Below are positions 42,282 to 54,600 of a stretch of 64,000 nt of DNA, piece after piece. The notes below the pieces were generated by a model. The model was not told the origin of the DNA. It searched no databases and saw only the letters and a program-made list of their open reading frames with translations. The first letter of the stretch is position 1; every line of letters begins with the position of its first letter. The stretch comes from Stramenopiles sp. TOSAG23-2 (Eukaryota; Sar). The stretch is taken from the NCBI GenBank assembly GCA_900128395.1, contig LT649236.1, positions 1-64,000 on the forward strand. Direction: 5' to 3'. Position numbers and translations under genes: made by a program.

Positions 42282-45200
42282 TCATCCCCATCCAGGCATT
42301 ACCCCTTCATCTCCTGCTCTTGCACTTCTAGTGACATCAAAATCCCACATTGTAACATTAAAATATTGTACCTCATGTGTTTCTACTTTTGTTTTATGAT
42401 GTTTTAATAACCTGCGTTCTCTATCCCAACGATTTGCTTCATCTTGTTCTTCTGGTTTGATACTTGATAAAATCAACGAGTATTCTAAATCAACTTCCAG
42501 TCCAAACTGTTTTCTTATTTTGCTAACTTCTTTGTTTGGCATAAAACGCTTTGCGCCAATAATTGCAGCGCCACAGCCGCAACAAAGCAATGCAAGGGAT
42601 ATATTTAGCCATGTCAAAACAATCCAATATACAGGACCGAAAACGTTACAACAGGCTACATCATGGAATTGAAAATATATTTCATTTAATGCTTTGCAAT
42701 CAATCACTTGCCCTAAATCCAAAGTGTTGTTGGCTACAGCATAGCCGATTGATTCCCCACCTCGTTTGACAGCGTTTTTAAATTCACTTTTAAAAGTAAA
42801 ATCGCCGAAGGTGTTTGGATTTTCCATAGCATCGTCAACCATTGTTTTAATATTGCTATTCATATCTTTACTGGTACGTTTCCACTGCGCGGCGAAGCCA
42901 TAGGTAGTATCGCAATTACTTGCAACGTCTCTCATAAGTGCAGGTACATCAACATTGAATTCAAATGGTGATGCATTTATTTTACATAAAGTACTACTAT
43001 TTAAAGTCCCTCCAATTGCTTGGCAAAGTAATGGATTTAATGCAGTAAATGTTTTAGCACTGCTTACACCCAAGGATAAACACGCATCTGCCGTAAATAT
43101 TGACAAGGGAAATAATGCTGCGCCAAAAGTTAATAATATAACGCCTGCCATTATACTCATGATGTATGATGTACATAGCCCGCATGAGCAGCAGTGACAT
43201 TTTGTAGAGCGATAGTGACAAAATCCGAAACATTGTAATCTGTGAGTGAGTGTGTGTGTGTGTGTATAGTTTTATGTTAGTCAACAATAATTTTTTTAAT
43301 ATGTATAAGGATCATAAGTGAAAAAAACTAAATGAACTTACATTGTAACAACAACTAATGCCACTGGAAAGCCATATAGCAACGCAGGAAAGTCTTGGAC
43401 AGAAAAGTCAATTGCAACATTAAATTCAGACCTTGGAACGGATGGACTTTGCATGTAATATGCCCACGTATTTTTCAGGCACTCATTTGTGTAACAAAAT
43501 GAACCATCTACGCGATCGTTACGAACACCTTCAGATGATGTTCTGCCATTGTATAAGTCTATCTTTGTATTATATGTGCCGAAATTTAAATCTTCATTTA
43601 TTTTATACAATTTCATTAAATAATGTGCACCACCAAGCGGTATAATGGTACTGCCTTTATCTTCGATCCTTTCAGCCCTCTTTGAATTGGCCCCATTGAC
43701 GCTTGAATTACATGTCATGTTAGATATTAGCGTTGAATTTGAAAGATCTAGACAAAGATCGTAAAACAGTTGATATATCTGATCTAACGATTTTCCCATA
43801 TGATATTTGGCAGAAACGTCTTTCAAGACGGAAGATGATATAGAAATTGTGTAATTTTTAAGTCGTTTTGTTTGAAAACCAACAACCCAATTTATTATTG
43901 TTTCTGCTTTACTAATACTTGTGGCATTTGTATAATTTTCAATCGCATCTTTTAAATTTTGCAATTGTTCATCCGCTTCGTCTGTGGCTTTACCAGTGGA
44001 GGTGATGTTATATAGACTCTTTCTTACATTTTCCAAATCTGTTTTCATTGTCCCCTTTGCAGGGCCAAATTGGGCAAGGGTTTGGTTGAAAACAATAGTA
44101 TCTTCACGCAGAGTTGTATTTGGTTCTTTAATTTTAGATAAGCTATGCATCATTTTATAGAAACGTTTGGAATCAAATTTTATGTACTTTTCGTAATTAT
44201 TATTATCTGCATCAATTAAAGGAATGATGGATGATAAATTACTTTTCAAAAGCGTTATAGTTGAACGCAAAGCCTTTGCACTTGCTGTATTATTATTTGT
44301 GGGCAAAAATTCGTCAATTTTGTTCATTGTTCGGGTTATTATTTCGTTTAAACGAGTTGCACGTGATTTTAATGTTTCCGATGGCTTTGATACATAGGAT
44401 TGGTTCGTTTTTAAATCATTGACTTCCTTTATACCAACAGATGAATTCCATAATTCAAATCCATTTAATCCCTCAAATAAATATTGCATAGACATCGCTC
44501 TTGATAATCCTTCATTTCCCATGGCTACCATACTGGATTTTTTGCCAACCTCACCAAGAAAGGAGGCTTTCAACGTATTTGATAAAGTGCTAATCTGTTT
44601 CTGGAATGTCTTTGTTCCATTGTAGATATCTTTTCTTGAATTATTTAAACTTTCAACCCGGTCTGTTGCACTCATCATTTTCTTTGGTATTTCAAACAAT
44701 GTTTTATTAGCATGTTTTAACGTATTAACGAAGTCCTTTAAACATGGTCTTGCAGAACCAAGAGTAGACAGTTCCGCACTGACGGTTTTCATAAGATCAT
44801 GGTTGACTAAAGTTGTATTAATCTCAATGATTTTATTCACAAATCCAGTAATGATCATTTGAAATGTGTAGGTTTCATTTATTATTGGCAATTTACTCCT
44901 ATATGCATTCGCTTCATTTGCAGTTACGGTTGTATGGGTCAATTCAAGTATATGTGCTGGTAATATGTCTGCAACGCGTGAAATGTTATCTATTGTTGTA
45001 TTTATTATTGGCAATAAACTTAACATGCGTGTAATGTCAGGTGAAAAAGAATTTTTCAATGTCGTTTGTAACGTGTTGAGTTTTTCCATTATAACTGCAT
45101 TGTTACTAGTTGCATTATATGACAGTAAATTGTTCAATAAATAGTCAATGTCATTTTCACCAGGCTTGTTTAAGATTATATTCTTCAATAAATCTTGGTA

Positions 45201-46448
45201 TTGATTCATGTTTTCAAAATCCCTTTTAATCACATCCTTCACAATTGCATTATTACTTGTTGTTGTTTCTAAAATGGTTTTTGATTTTGCCTTTAAATTC
45301 ATTGAAGATAAAGTAATAGCATTTAATGAATTTAAAGTTGCTTGTAGTGTTGAAAAGTATCGACTTTGTGCATTCCATACATTATCTATAGTATTGATTA
45401 CACTTTCAACCTTTGAATTGCCAACTATATCTGTTTTCTTCAACGATTGCGATATGTCTTGAATATCTTTTGGTCTAGGTAGTTCTTTCATAACAATATT
45501 ATCAATGCATTTCAATGACTTCGACAAAAGTGGTGCACGAAAATTTTCCGTAAGCGTTCCATTTATTTGTAAAAGAAAGTCGGTAATACCATCGCTACCT
45601 AGGTCATATATCAACTTTTGTAATGTTGGGCTAGTTTTTTTCACCGTCGTAGCTATTGGATTTGGCAATTTGTAAACTTCCTTTCCTGAACTTACAAACG
45701 CAAGGATACCCTCCGTTTGGCCAGAATTGACCATCCATAAAATTAAAAGAATTACAATTGTTATAATCATTTTTGGAAACCTTTTTTCTTGTTTGGAATA
45801 ATACAATATTTTTCTTCCTTCATGAAATGTTGGTGGTATTTTTCCGCACTTACCTAAAGGGCAGTAACATTTATTATTATCCTCTATGTCTTTGCATTTT
45901 TTTAAACAACAAGCGAATCGGCATAAGCAAAAGATGAAAGGAAAAAATACACCTATCACACCAAATATTATGGCTATTACAGCATACAGCAAATATGCCA
46001 CAAGAATTTCCGTTATCCTATCAGGCTTATGTAAACCTATATCTTCGTAGTCACCAAAGTTATGACTGGTTGGTCTATCCGAAAAACTGACTAGTGGCAA
46101 AGTAGAAAGCTTACTGGACGAGGTTGGCTCTGGACAAGTATTTGTTTGTGAATCTTCCGGTACTGCCATATAACACATAAAAGATAGTGTGATAAGACTG
46201 AGAAGCACCCATACCATATTCAAATAGCCAGCATTTTTGATAGCTTCCCATGATTCTTTCGATGCTTGCTTAGCCGCTTCCCTTGCAGCCATAGCTGAAC
46301 GCTTCGCCATCTCCTTTTGTTCCTCCATTTGTTGATGTAGATATTCATGTGACATGACTTGTTTAGTATCATCATCTGAGTCAGAAGAGCTTTCATCTTC
46401 AGAATCATCATGTTTCACAGATAATTCTATCTCTGCCGTACTAGCCAT
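42282..46448 (-). CDS. Prominin-like multi-pass membrane protein, two exons
   Basis: Exon 1 is 46448-43342 and exon 2 is 43239-42282, giving 1354 aa. The N-terminus is acidic with a coiled segment. Predicted membrane helices: about 78-96, 147-175, 226-242, 1018-1036, 1062-1083 and 1236-1262. Helix 2 is followed by a Cys-rich cytosolic loop (CLCRFACCLKKC ... CYCPLGKCG). A loop of about 775 residues with many N-glycosylation sites lies between helices 3 and 4, a second Cys-rich loop (KCHCCSCGLC) between 4 and 5, and a 150-residue loop between 5 and 6. Helices 2-6 reproduce prominin topology, including its Cys-rich loops; helix 1 is extra. Prominins mark membrane protrusions and cilia. Tweety-like proteins are the alternative. 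Confidence 0.7.
43240..43341 (-). other. Intron (102 nt) in the prominin-like gene
   Basis: Donor GTAAGT after GTTACAAT, acceptor CTCACTCACAG before ATTACAATG. Splicing completes an Ile codon and joins helix 4 to the Cys-rich loop and helix 5 in one frame. The intron contains a (GT)n tract (43244-43265). Confidence 0.88.
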
Positions 46449-47216
46449 TTCTTACCTTGTTTTGTATTTATAGAAAGCGAAGTATTTTCTATGTAGACAC
46501 ATATATATGTATATGTTTATCGCACATTTTAAAGAAGAAAGTTTGGTATACTATTACTACATGATGGTCTGGTGCTCGCTCGGCGTGCATTATTCTTAAT
46601 AATTTCATCAACAACAGCAGTTGCTTTTTAATTATTATAATATAGCCTAACAACTAAAAGTTCCTATTAATATTATATAGACTTTTGTGAAATGTCTAAT
46701 GTTTTACGGTTTACAATATGATAAAAGTTCAAATTTTCATGTTGATGTGTGATGATGTGATGATATAATATTGTCTGGTTTTGTCTACAGTATTATTATT
46801 AATCGCACATCAATAATAGTCATAGTAATAACTTTATTAGCAGGTAGCTAGCTGGGCTAGCTGGCTAGCGAGTCGTCATAAAAAGCTGTGTCCAGGCTGA
46901 CCAGTTGCCCAGCTTTTGTACTTGAGCGGTAGTATTAGGTATGCACAGTGCTATATTTATGTTAAAATAATACGTACAGTATACCTGGTGAGCTCTTATT
47001 ATTCTTATTATTAAATACGCACATATCGATGTAATTACTGGCACAGTTTCAGAAGAGATCATCGTCGATGATCGATCCGTTTTATATATTGCAAATATAA
47101 TATTATTCTTGAGGTTCGCCCCCTAAAAATATATAAGTTAGTATATTACGCCGCATGTATACAAAATATACGTGCAAAGAAAGAAAAAGGAAACACAAAA
47201 ACGTGTTGAAAATAAA
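46449..47216. promoter_or_regulatory. Divergent promoter region with GC-rich AGCTAGC/CAGGCTG island
   Basis: 770 bp between the prominin-like gene and the EF-hand/C2 protein gene. Bases 46841-46920 are GC-rich and repetitive: TAGCTAGCTGGGCTAGCTGG, then GTCCAGGCTGACCAG and GCCCAGC. Similar words occur in the divergent region at 30826-30880. The rest is AT-rich. Confidence 0.5.
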
Positions 47217-50200
47217 ATGGAAGAAAGTGTAACGGTTATCGAAGAATTCTCTTTATCAACGGATGCATCCAATGATCATGATGCAAGCAATTCTTCTGTG
47301 AATCATAATCCTATTGTAAATAATAATAATGAAAATAATAATGTAAATGAAATTGAAGAAAAAACCAATGATAAAAAAATAGATAATAACATGCAAGCCA
47401 GTATACGCCCAAGGACATCGTCAACACTTCAGCGAGGGCTTATAAAGTGTACAAAAAAATACCAACTAAAACTTCCATGCTCAACAATGCAAGATGCGGA
47501 AAATAACGAGGGTATTTTAAAACGTATATCATGGCGTCGCCCTGGTAAATACTTTTTAAGAACGGATAAACCAAAACTTTTATCTTTTAGAAATAATGGC
47601 CCAGATAATAATCAGATAGAATATCAAGACACTGGTTTTGATGATGAAAAAACTTATATACGTTTAAACTTTGCAAACATCCAAAGCTTCATGCGTGCAA
47701 ATATATTAGTGTTTATTCACCGAGGAGAACCACCCGAATGTCCTGATTCTATGTCACCAGATATTTTTGTGCCAAAATATTATGAACCTGTAGAAACTTT
47801 GTTGTTTGAAGTTACATACACACTACCTGAAGATGTAGGTACCACGTATATAAATTGGAAAAAAATACGAAACGAAACGAAGTTTTCGTATATACAATTA
47901 AGTCAATTGTACGATCAATTTATGTATGATACGAGACAAAGTGGACATTGTGGCGTATTGCGCCGTGATGATTTTGGTAGAATTCTTCGAAATTTTAGTT
48001 TAGTTGATATTAGTGAAAATGAATTGAATAATTTGTGGATGTGGTTTGACAAAGATACAAAAGAAAGTCATATAAATTTTGAAACATTTGCTACACGATT
48101 AGGCCAAACGTGGCATGATGTTCATTTCTTCGGCCTATCTGCCGCTGCTAGGGAAGCATTAAAGGAAGAGAAGAAATACGAAGAAATAAATGAACAAGAT
48201 AAAAAGGCTAGAGAACAAGCTATACATAATATGCAACTGCAGGATGTTGAAAAAGCGTATTCACGTCTAACTGGTTCACCAATACCGCCATCTCCATCAT
48301 TTGTAGCATCTTCCCAAAAGCAGAGAACGAGAGGGCATTCGACTCTATCACAAGTCAGTAGTGATCCCCGTGACGGTAATTCAAGTAATGAAAGTTTATT
48401 AGAAAAATTAATGGCAGTTTCTGACGATAAGATTGATAATGGCAATGTTACAAATAATGAAATGAAGTTGTTGTTACAGGAGGCTACTGGTACTGATGGT
48501 AATATTATAAATGTCGAAAACGCATCAAAATCCGAGACTCCAAAAACTCCTCCTAGATTGTTGGGCATTCCACCATCATCATCAGGCATTAAATCTCCTA
48601 GAGGAATACGCGTTGGCGACGGCGTTAATTTTTCAAAAGATCAAGTAGAATCCAAGTTACAAAATGCATATGATACAGTGATGAAGAAAAAAATTAAAGA
48701 TGATGACGATGGTGACGAAGAGGATATCCGTGATGATAACAATGATGGTGTCAATGATGACGACAACATAAGTAAAATTTATGGATCTCCTGATAGATCT
48801 TTAGCAAGCTTATATAAAGATCATCCATTAGCACGCACGTTTGTTAGAGCATGTAGTATGTCACCAATGACGCCTGAATTGATGGACTCTTTGGCAAACG
48901 CATTCGCAAATGAACTTGCAGAATCGGCTATGTTTAAGACAGATGCATCTCCAGTTATACCAGCATTAGATTTAACAAAGTTAGGGGATAGCACAGATGA
49001 AGATGATCATGCGCTAGAGGAGAAAGAAGATGAAGAGACACAAAAAGAGGCATTGGAACTTGCAATGGACATCGCACAAGAGAAAGCTAGAAGGGCATTT
49101 AAAAAATATGATCAAGATGGGAAAAATGGTATTGATCGCAAAGAATTTAAACAAATATGTATTGAATTAGGCGTAGCTGCATCGAGAAAAGAGCGCAAGG
49201 AGGCTATAAAATTATTAGACACTGATGGTAGTGGTACAATCGGCGAAAAGGAATTTGTTGCGTGGTATGGCAAACTTGCTGAGGCAGAAGCTAATGCTGA
49301 AACTAATGGTGGCAGTAGCACCGATGAGACTGATAGTGGCGATTTTGTTCCATCAGCATTAAAAGATGATAAGGATGAAGAATCAATGGATATATCAAAA
49401 GTAGCAAATTTAGTAAACACAAGTGCCAGAGGGAAAAGTAGCACCTGGGTTGGTAATTTAATTGTTACCGTGCATAGTGCCAATGAATTAATTATATCAG
49501 CAAATGCAAATCCATCGGTTAATGTTAGCTTTTTGGATCTAGCTCCAGATATAGATGATACCGACGGTGGTGTTCATCCACACGAAGATACAAATTATTC
49601 TACTCCACCATGCTATGATGCTGTTGATGTGCGGTGGGATGCAAAAGATGCAACGTTTAAAATAGAAAAATTATTAACAATACCTGATATGGATTCAAAC
49701 AAGACACCGAAGGACGTTGACGATCTATTGCCACTTTATGGAAATGGGGAAATACAATTCAAAGTTGATTGTGGTTTAGAAGCAGGTATTATAGGTACTG
49801 CAAAATTGAATTTAATAGATTTACACGGAAATATCTGTAACGTCATTGAAAGCGATAAAGACAACATCGAAAATCATGGTTTAACACATCATTCAATAGA
49901 TTTAAAACCACCAATTCACCTTCGTACAACTAGCCTTGACGGGATTGGTAATTTAGAAGTGACAGCTATTATTGAATTCAAACGTAAAAAAGAAGAAAAA
50001 TCAAACAATCAAAACATAACTGGAACGCCAACAAGTTCACGTAAAGGCGTACGTGAAGGATTTGGGGAACATGAAAGTGCTGAAGTTGCTGATAAACTTA
50101 GAAAAGCTCGACGTGCATCTGGTATCAAAGTAACTGATTTATTCAAAAGCATGGATGAGGAAAAGAAAGGTACTATATCCCGCGAAGCATTTACCCGTGC

Positions 50201-51419
50201 AATTATTTCTCTCGGTGCAGATGTAAGCGAAGAAGAAGCTGCTTTAGTATTTGATCATTTTGATGAACATGGACATGGTCGTATGATGTATGCAGATTAT
50301 GTAAAAATGATGATGTCGGCTCCAATTGAACCAGTTAAAACGCTGACAGAAAAACGAAAAGAAGAACGTATGATTGAAAAATCAAAACAACGGGAAAAAG
50401 AAAGACTAATGGAAAAAGTAAATTTACAAGCAATGGTCGCTCGAATTCGTACCGAACGTAGAAAACGAGAAATATTGCCACAGTCATTATACGATTTGTT
50501 TGATAAGGATAATAGTGGAGCGATTTCAAAAGATGAAATGGTGGATGCATTGAAAAGTTGGAATTTCAGTCATACCGACGATGAAATTAACGCTGTATAT
50601 GCTGTATATGCCGGTGACGATGGTTTGATGGATTACTCTGAATTTTTAACGTTCATTACAGGTGGCACAAGCAAAAGCGGTAAGCGTGTCAAACGTGCGG
50701 TGCATCCAAATCATAGGCCTGCAGGTGATATGCAAAATGATGGGGCTATAACAACAGATGAAGAAGATGATGAGGAACATAATGATGATGATGGCGGTGG
50801 CGAGTATGATGAGGACGACGAGGAACTTAAAGCGGAAAAAGTGATGGCTAAGGCAAAGAAGCTCCGTGAAAAACGCCAGAAACGATTTATGAGACAGCGA
50901 AGTTTAGCATTTGCTGTGCCAGAAACATCATATGTACAAATGACTATTTATGGAGCAGATAATCTTGCATTAAACTCAAAAGGCAACGAGCCAAGAAATC
51001 CAGTTGTGCATATTAAAGCGGTAGGCTTACGCAGTAAGAAAATTTCCACCAAAAAAGGCTCAACGCGTTCACCAACTTGGAATTTTAAAACAGAGATTGG
51101 CAAAAACAATACAGCTGGAATTGGTAAGCTAAGAAAATTTAATCTGAAAGTGAAAGATGGCACAAGAATATTAGGTGTTGTAGATATAGATTTCAACATA
51201 ACACAATTTTCGCGCAGCACTGAAGAAAGAATGAAACATCCACTTAGCAAACACGACGACCAAAAAATGTTTGAAAAAGACGATGATACATTAGGATTCA
51301 TTGATGTTGGTATAAAGGTTATATCAAAAGAGGAGTCGGATAATAAAAATACAAAGGGTCTCACCGAGAAAAAAAGTTTCAAAGACAAGCGACCAGAGAA
51401 GATAATTACGGAACAGTAA
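47217..51419 (+). CDS. Multi-EF-hand protein with C2-like domains, 1400 aa
   Basis: The first ATG is at 47217 (MEESVTVIEE); the open frame upstream lacks an ATG. Residues 1-100 are Asn/Glu-rich and disordered. A degenerate EF-hand pair lies at about 228-298. EF-hand pairs follow at about 622-690 (DQDGKNGIDRKEF, DTDGSGTIGEKEF), 965-1035 (degenerate) and 1088-1150 (DKDNSGAISKDEM). Two C2-like beta domains lie at about 741-910 and 1238-1374 (YVQMTIYGADNL ... RSPTWNFKTEI). Acidic and Lys-rich linkers separate them. The combination suggests a calcium-regulated scaffold on membranes or cytoskeleton. C2 assignment is by pattern only. Confidence 0.82.
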   Translation: MEESVTVIEEFSLSTDASNDHDASNSSVNHNPIVNNNNENNNVNEIEEKTNDKKIDNNMQASIRPRTSSTLQRGLIKCTKKYQLKLPCSTMQDAENNEGILKRISWRRPGKYFLRTDKPKLLSFRNNGPDNNQIEYQDTGFDDEKTYIRLNFANIQSFMRANILVFIHRGEPPECPDSMSPDIFVPKYYEPVETLLFEVTYTLPEDVGTTYINWKKIRNETKFSYIQLSQLYDQFMYDTRQSGHCGVLRRDDFGRILRNFSLVDISENELNNLWMWFDKDTKESHINFETFATRLGQTWHDVHFFGLSAAAREALKEEKKYEEINEQDKKAREQAIHNMQLQDVEKAYSRLTGSPIPPSPSFVASSQKQRTRGHSTLSQVSSDPRDGNSSNESLLEKLMAVSDDKIDNGNVTNNEMKLLLQEATGTDGNIINVENASKSETPKTPPRLLGIPPSSSGIKSPRGIRVGDGVNFSKDQVESKLQNAYDTVMKKKIKDDDDGDEEDIRDDNNDGVNDDDNISKIYGSPDRSLASLYKDHPLARTFVRACSMSPMTPELMDSLANAFANELAESAMFKTDASPVIPALDLTKLGDSTDEDDHALEEKEDEETQKEALELAMDIAQEKARRAFKKYDQDGKNGIDRKEFKQICIELGVAASRKERKEAIKLLDTDGSGTIGEKEFVAWYGKLAEAEANAETNGGSSTDETDSGDFVPSALKDDKDEESMDISKVANLVNTSARGKSSTWVGNLIVTVHSANELIISANANPSVNVSFLDLAPDIDDTDGGVHPHEDTNYSTPPCYDAVDVRWDAKDATFKIEKLLTIPDMDSNKTPKDVDDLLPLYGNGEIQFKVDCGLEAGIIGTAKLNLIDLHGNICNVIESDKDNIENHGLTHHSIDLKPPIHLRTTSLDGIGNLEVTAIIEFKRKKEEKSNNQNITGTPTSSRKGVREGFGEHESAEVADKLRKARRASGIKVTDLFKSMDEEKKGTISREAFTRAIISLGADVSEEEAALVFDHFDEHGHGRMMYADYVKMMMSAPIEPVKTLTEKRKEERMIEKSKQREKERLMEKVNLQAMVARIRTERRKREILPQSLYDLFDKDNSGAISKDEMVDALKSWNFSHTDDEINAVYAVYAGDDGLMDYSEFLTFITGGTSKSGKRVKRAVHPNHRPAGDMQNDGAITTDEEDDEEHNDDDGGGEYDEDDEELKAEKVMAKAKKLREKRQKRFMRQRSLAFAVPETSYVQMTIYGADNLALNSKGNEPRNPVVHIKAVGLRSKKISTKKGSTRSPTWNFKTEIGKNNTAGIGKLRKFNLKVKDGTRILGVVDIDFNITQFSRSTEERMKHPLSKHDDQKMFEKDDDTLGFIDVGIKVISKEESDNKNTKGLTEKKSFKDKRPEKIITEQ

Positions 51420-51648
51420 AAAATTACAATACGAATATATTTTTTTTAGATCTTGAGAGTATTGAGCGTATGATAGTATTTACCACGGGAACTAAAATTA
51501 TTACACACGTACTCGTATAACTTAGATTTTAACCATCATAATATTATAATATTAAAATATTAATATTTTATGAAATTATTTATAATAAAAAAAATACGCA
51601 CACCCCTACTATATTTTTTTTATAACTGATGCATCAAACTTCCTCCAA

Positions 51649-54600
51649 CTACACATGGCTAGGCTTCAAACTACTACTAGCTTTCTTCTTTTCTCGTTTC
51701 ACACGTTTCTCAGGCTCATTTTTCTTATCCTCTCGCTTTTTTACTTCAATAGTCGGCCCCATTGGCAATATACCAACCGATGGTCCACGTGGCATCTGCA
51801 TCATCGGTCTTGGTGGAACAACGAACATTGGAGGCATTTGCATGCCTGGCATCATACGCGGCATCGGCATGCCTGGCATCATACGCGGCATCATACGCGG
51901 CATTCCCCTAGAAACCAACATTGGTGGTGGTACTCCACGTGATGGTGGGACTATCATTGGCCTTGGCATTTGTTGCTGTTGCTGCTGGCCTACTGGAATA
52001 ATACCTTCTTTAGTCAACAATGCTTTCAAATTGCCATTGTCCTTATTCTCAGAAGATTTTTGCGCATTATTGTTGTTGTTAGATAATTTAGCATTTTGCA
52101 ACAATTGTGTTAAGCCATCATTAGCAGCAGGTGCGACTCCATTCTTTTGAACACCAGTACTTTTCTTTTTTGCTTTACTAGGCGCCTTCTTCTTCTTGCC
52201 AACTTGCTGCTTCTTCGCTTCTGGCTTTTTCCAAGCTTGCTTCTTCGCTACAGGGGCTTTCTTTGCCACCTTTGGCTGTGGTTTTGGTGCCTTTATTACT
52301 TCCACTTTTGATAAAGATAAAACTTCTGACCATTTCACCAATCGACCCCGCCCTTTTTTGCACAGGCCATTTAAATTTTGCCCACCGATAAATTCAGCAT
52401 CCATGACAACTTCGACACAACTTGTTGAAGGATGGATTGAAACTACTGTTCCCCGTAAACCCAATGGCATATTTGTACAACGAATATTTACAATACGATC
52501 ACCAAGTGATGGTGCCTTATTTAAATCCGTGCCTGGACCCTGTCCTGAATTTGCAAAACCTTCAAAATCAGGCTTGTAAAGCTCAGTTGCAGGAATGCCA
52601 TTGATGTCAATCGTTGTGCGCTGTTGAATAGACAACGCTCGTTGTTTATCAGAGTATTCTTGTATTGCCGCTATGGCCGTGTTACTTAATGTTTCACTAG
52701 ATGCAGGAACAAGTGGCATTTTATAGATACTTAATTGTTGCAGCCATCTACAGATTTTCTCAAAATCTTCGCCATTCGGTGCAATGTCCGACTTGCTAAA
52801 TCTTGACTCATTTGGTTTTGCCAACAATGTGGTAAATACCCGTTTAAATTTTCTTTTGTATGTGGACACTAGCTGTATCGCACGTTCACTATACTCCCAT
52901 TGAACGCGTTGAGAGCCATCCCTAGCCATGGAATTTGTATTTGATTTTCCTTCACCTTCTCCTTGACCAAGGAATAAAAGCTTTGCAGATTCTTTATTCG
53001 AATTCCACGAATTTGACTGGCTGTTGTTGTTGTTGTTGTTAGCACCATTGTTAATAGGTGCTTTAATTGGTCTAGCATATCCTGGTAGACACAAATTACC
53101 ACGTACTTTTAGATTTAAACCAATATCTACCCGGCCAGGCATTACGATTAAACTTCCCATGATACGCCCAAGTGCGCTCGGTGTTACACCTAATGCTTTT
53201 GCTGCAGTCCTGACATTAAAATATTTTTCCTTAACTTTTTGCGCGATAATTTTACCAAATGGCTTTTCTTTCGGTTCTAACGAAATGGTAACATCCACTG
53301 TATTTTTCTCAGCGTTTTGACTTCTAACGAAACCGGTTGAACCATACATTGATATTTCCTTGTACTTTTGTTGCCCAATATACACAACACCTGTATTTTT
53401 TGGGAAACGTTCCACAACAGTTTGTGCAGCCGCTTCTTGAAATCTTGGATCTAATGCTGGGTTGGTTAAAAAGATACATTGCAATGGGAACGTGATTGCG
53501 GCATCTTGAAATACTTGTGTAGTTGCACCTGTTGTTGAATCGCGATTCATTGTAATAATTGGGCGTACATTAACAGTAATTATCACATTGCCAATATCAA
53601 GACCACCTGTGCCCGGTTCACCTGCACCAGACAACATCGTTTGTCCTAATCCAGCTGCCAACTGTCTCCATTGCTGTTTATTGTCACCAGTGATAGACTT
53701 TTTCCGTATCGTACCATCATCCATTTGTTGATATTCATCATATCCATCGCAAACAGATACTACCAATGCCTCGCGTAGATGTGGAAAGCCGATGAAACAT
53801 TTGCGCCCTAGTAATGCTTCACTTGCTTTGTCAAGATCTACGTCTACATCTCCATCCTCATCAACTGTTGTGCCACCGGCTGCTTTTTCTGATTCAGTCG
53901 GACGCTGTGGTTTTAACAATAAGGTAGCCTTACGAGATGGGAAACCAAATACGTTTAATTCAACAGCTTGCAATGTTGTATCCATGGTATCATATGCTCG
54001 AAGACATGGATATCCTGGGCTTGGTACTTTCACACCGCGGCATAACCTAGCAACAAATTTGCCATTAGCCGTCCGTATAGGGGGGAGGGTGAACACTGAT
54101 ACTTTGCATTGGCACGCAACGACATCAGGAAATGCCTCTTTGTTCCCATGCTGTGCAACTGCAGTATCTTGTATGGACACGTCGTATTGGTATAAATAAT
54201 CTTTTCCATGGCTATTGCGCGCTATTTCCTCATCAGTCAACGTACTATTTGGTGCATGATTTGCCACTGCTTCTTTTAACCTTTTTTCATTAATAAATGA
54301 TAGTAAATTTACCCCTTCCCATGGGTTACGCTTACCATTCATATCGATTTGAAAATCATTTGGATAAAAATCAATAATTGGCGAGTCATCTCGTGTCATC
54401 AAGGCACGAAAACTTTGTGGCAAAAACTGTGAACTCGCAGGTGGCAAACAACCTAGCAATTGATAAAATGGTAAGAATGGCTTACCCAGTGTAAAACGAA
54501 TGGTGCTATGCAATGGACCTAAGTTTACCATATCGGATGCCATTGGCGCGTAATGAAATGGATAAAACCAATTCCATGAGCATACACCGTGGTAATAATA

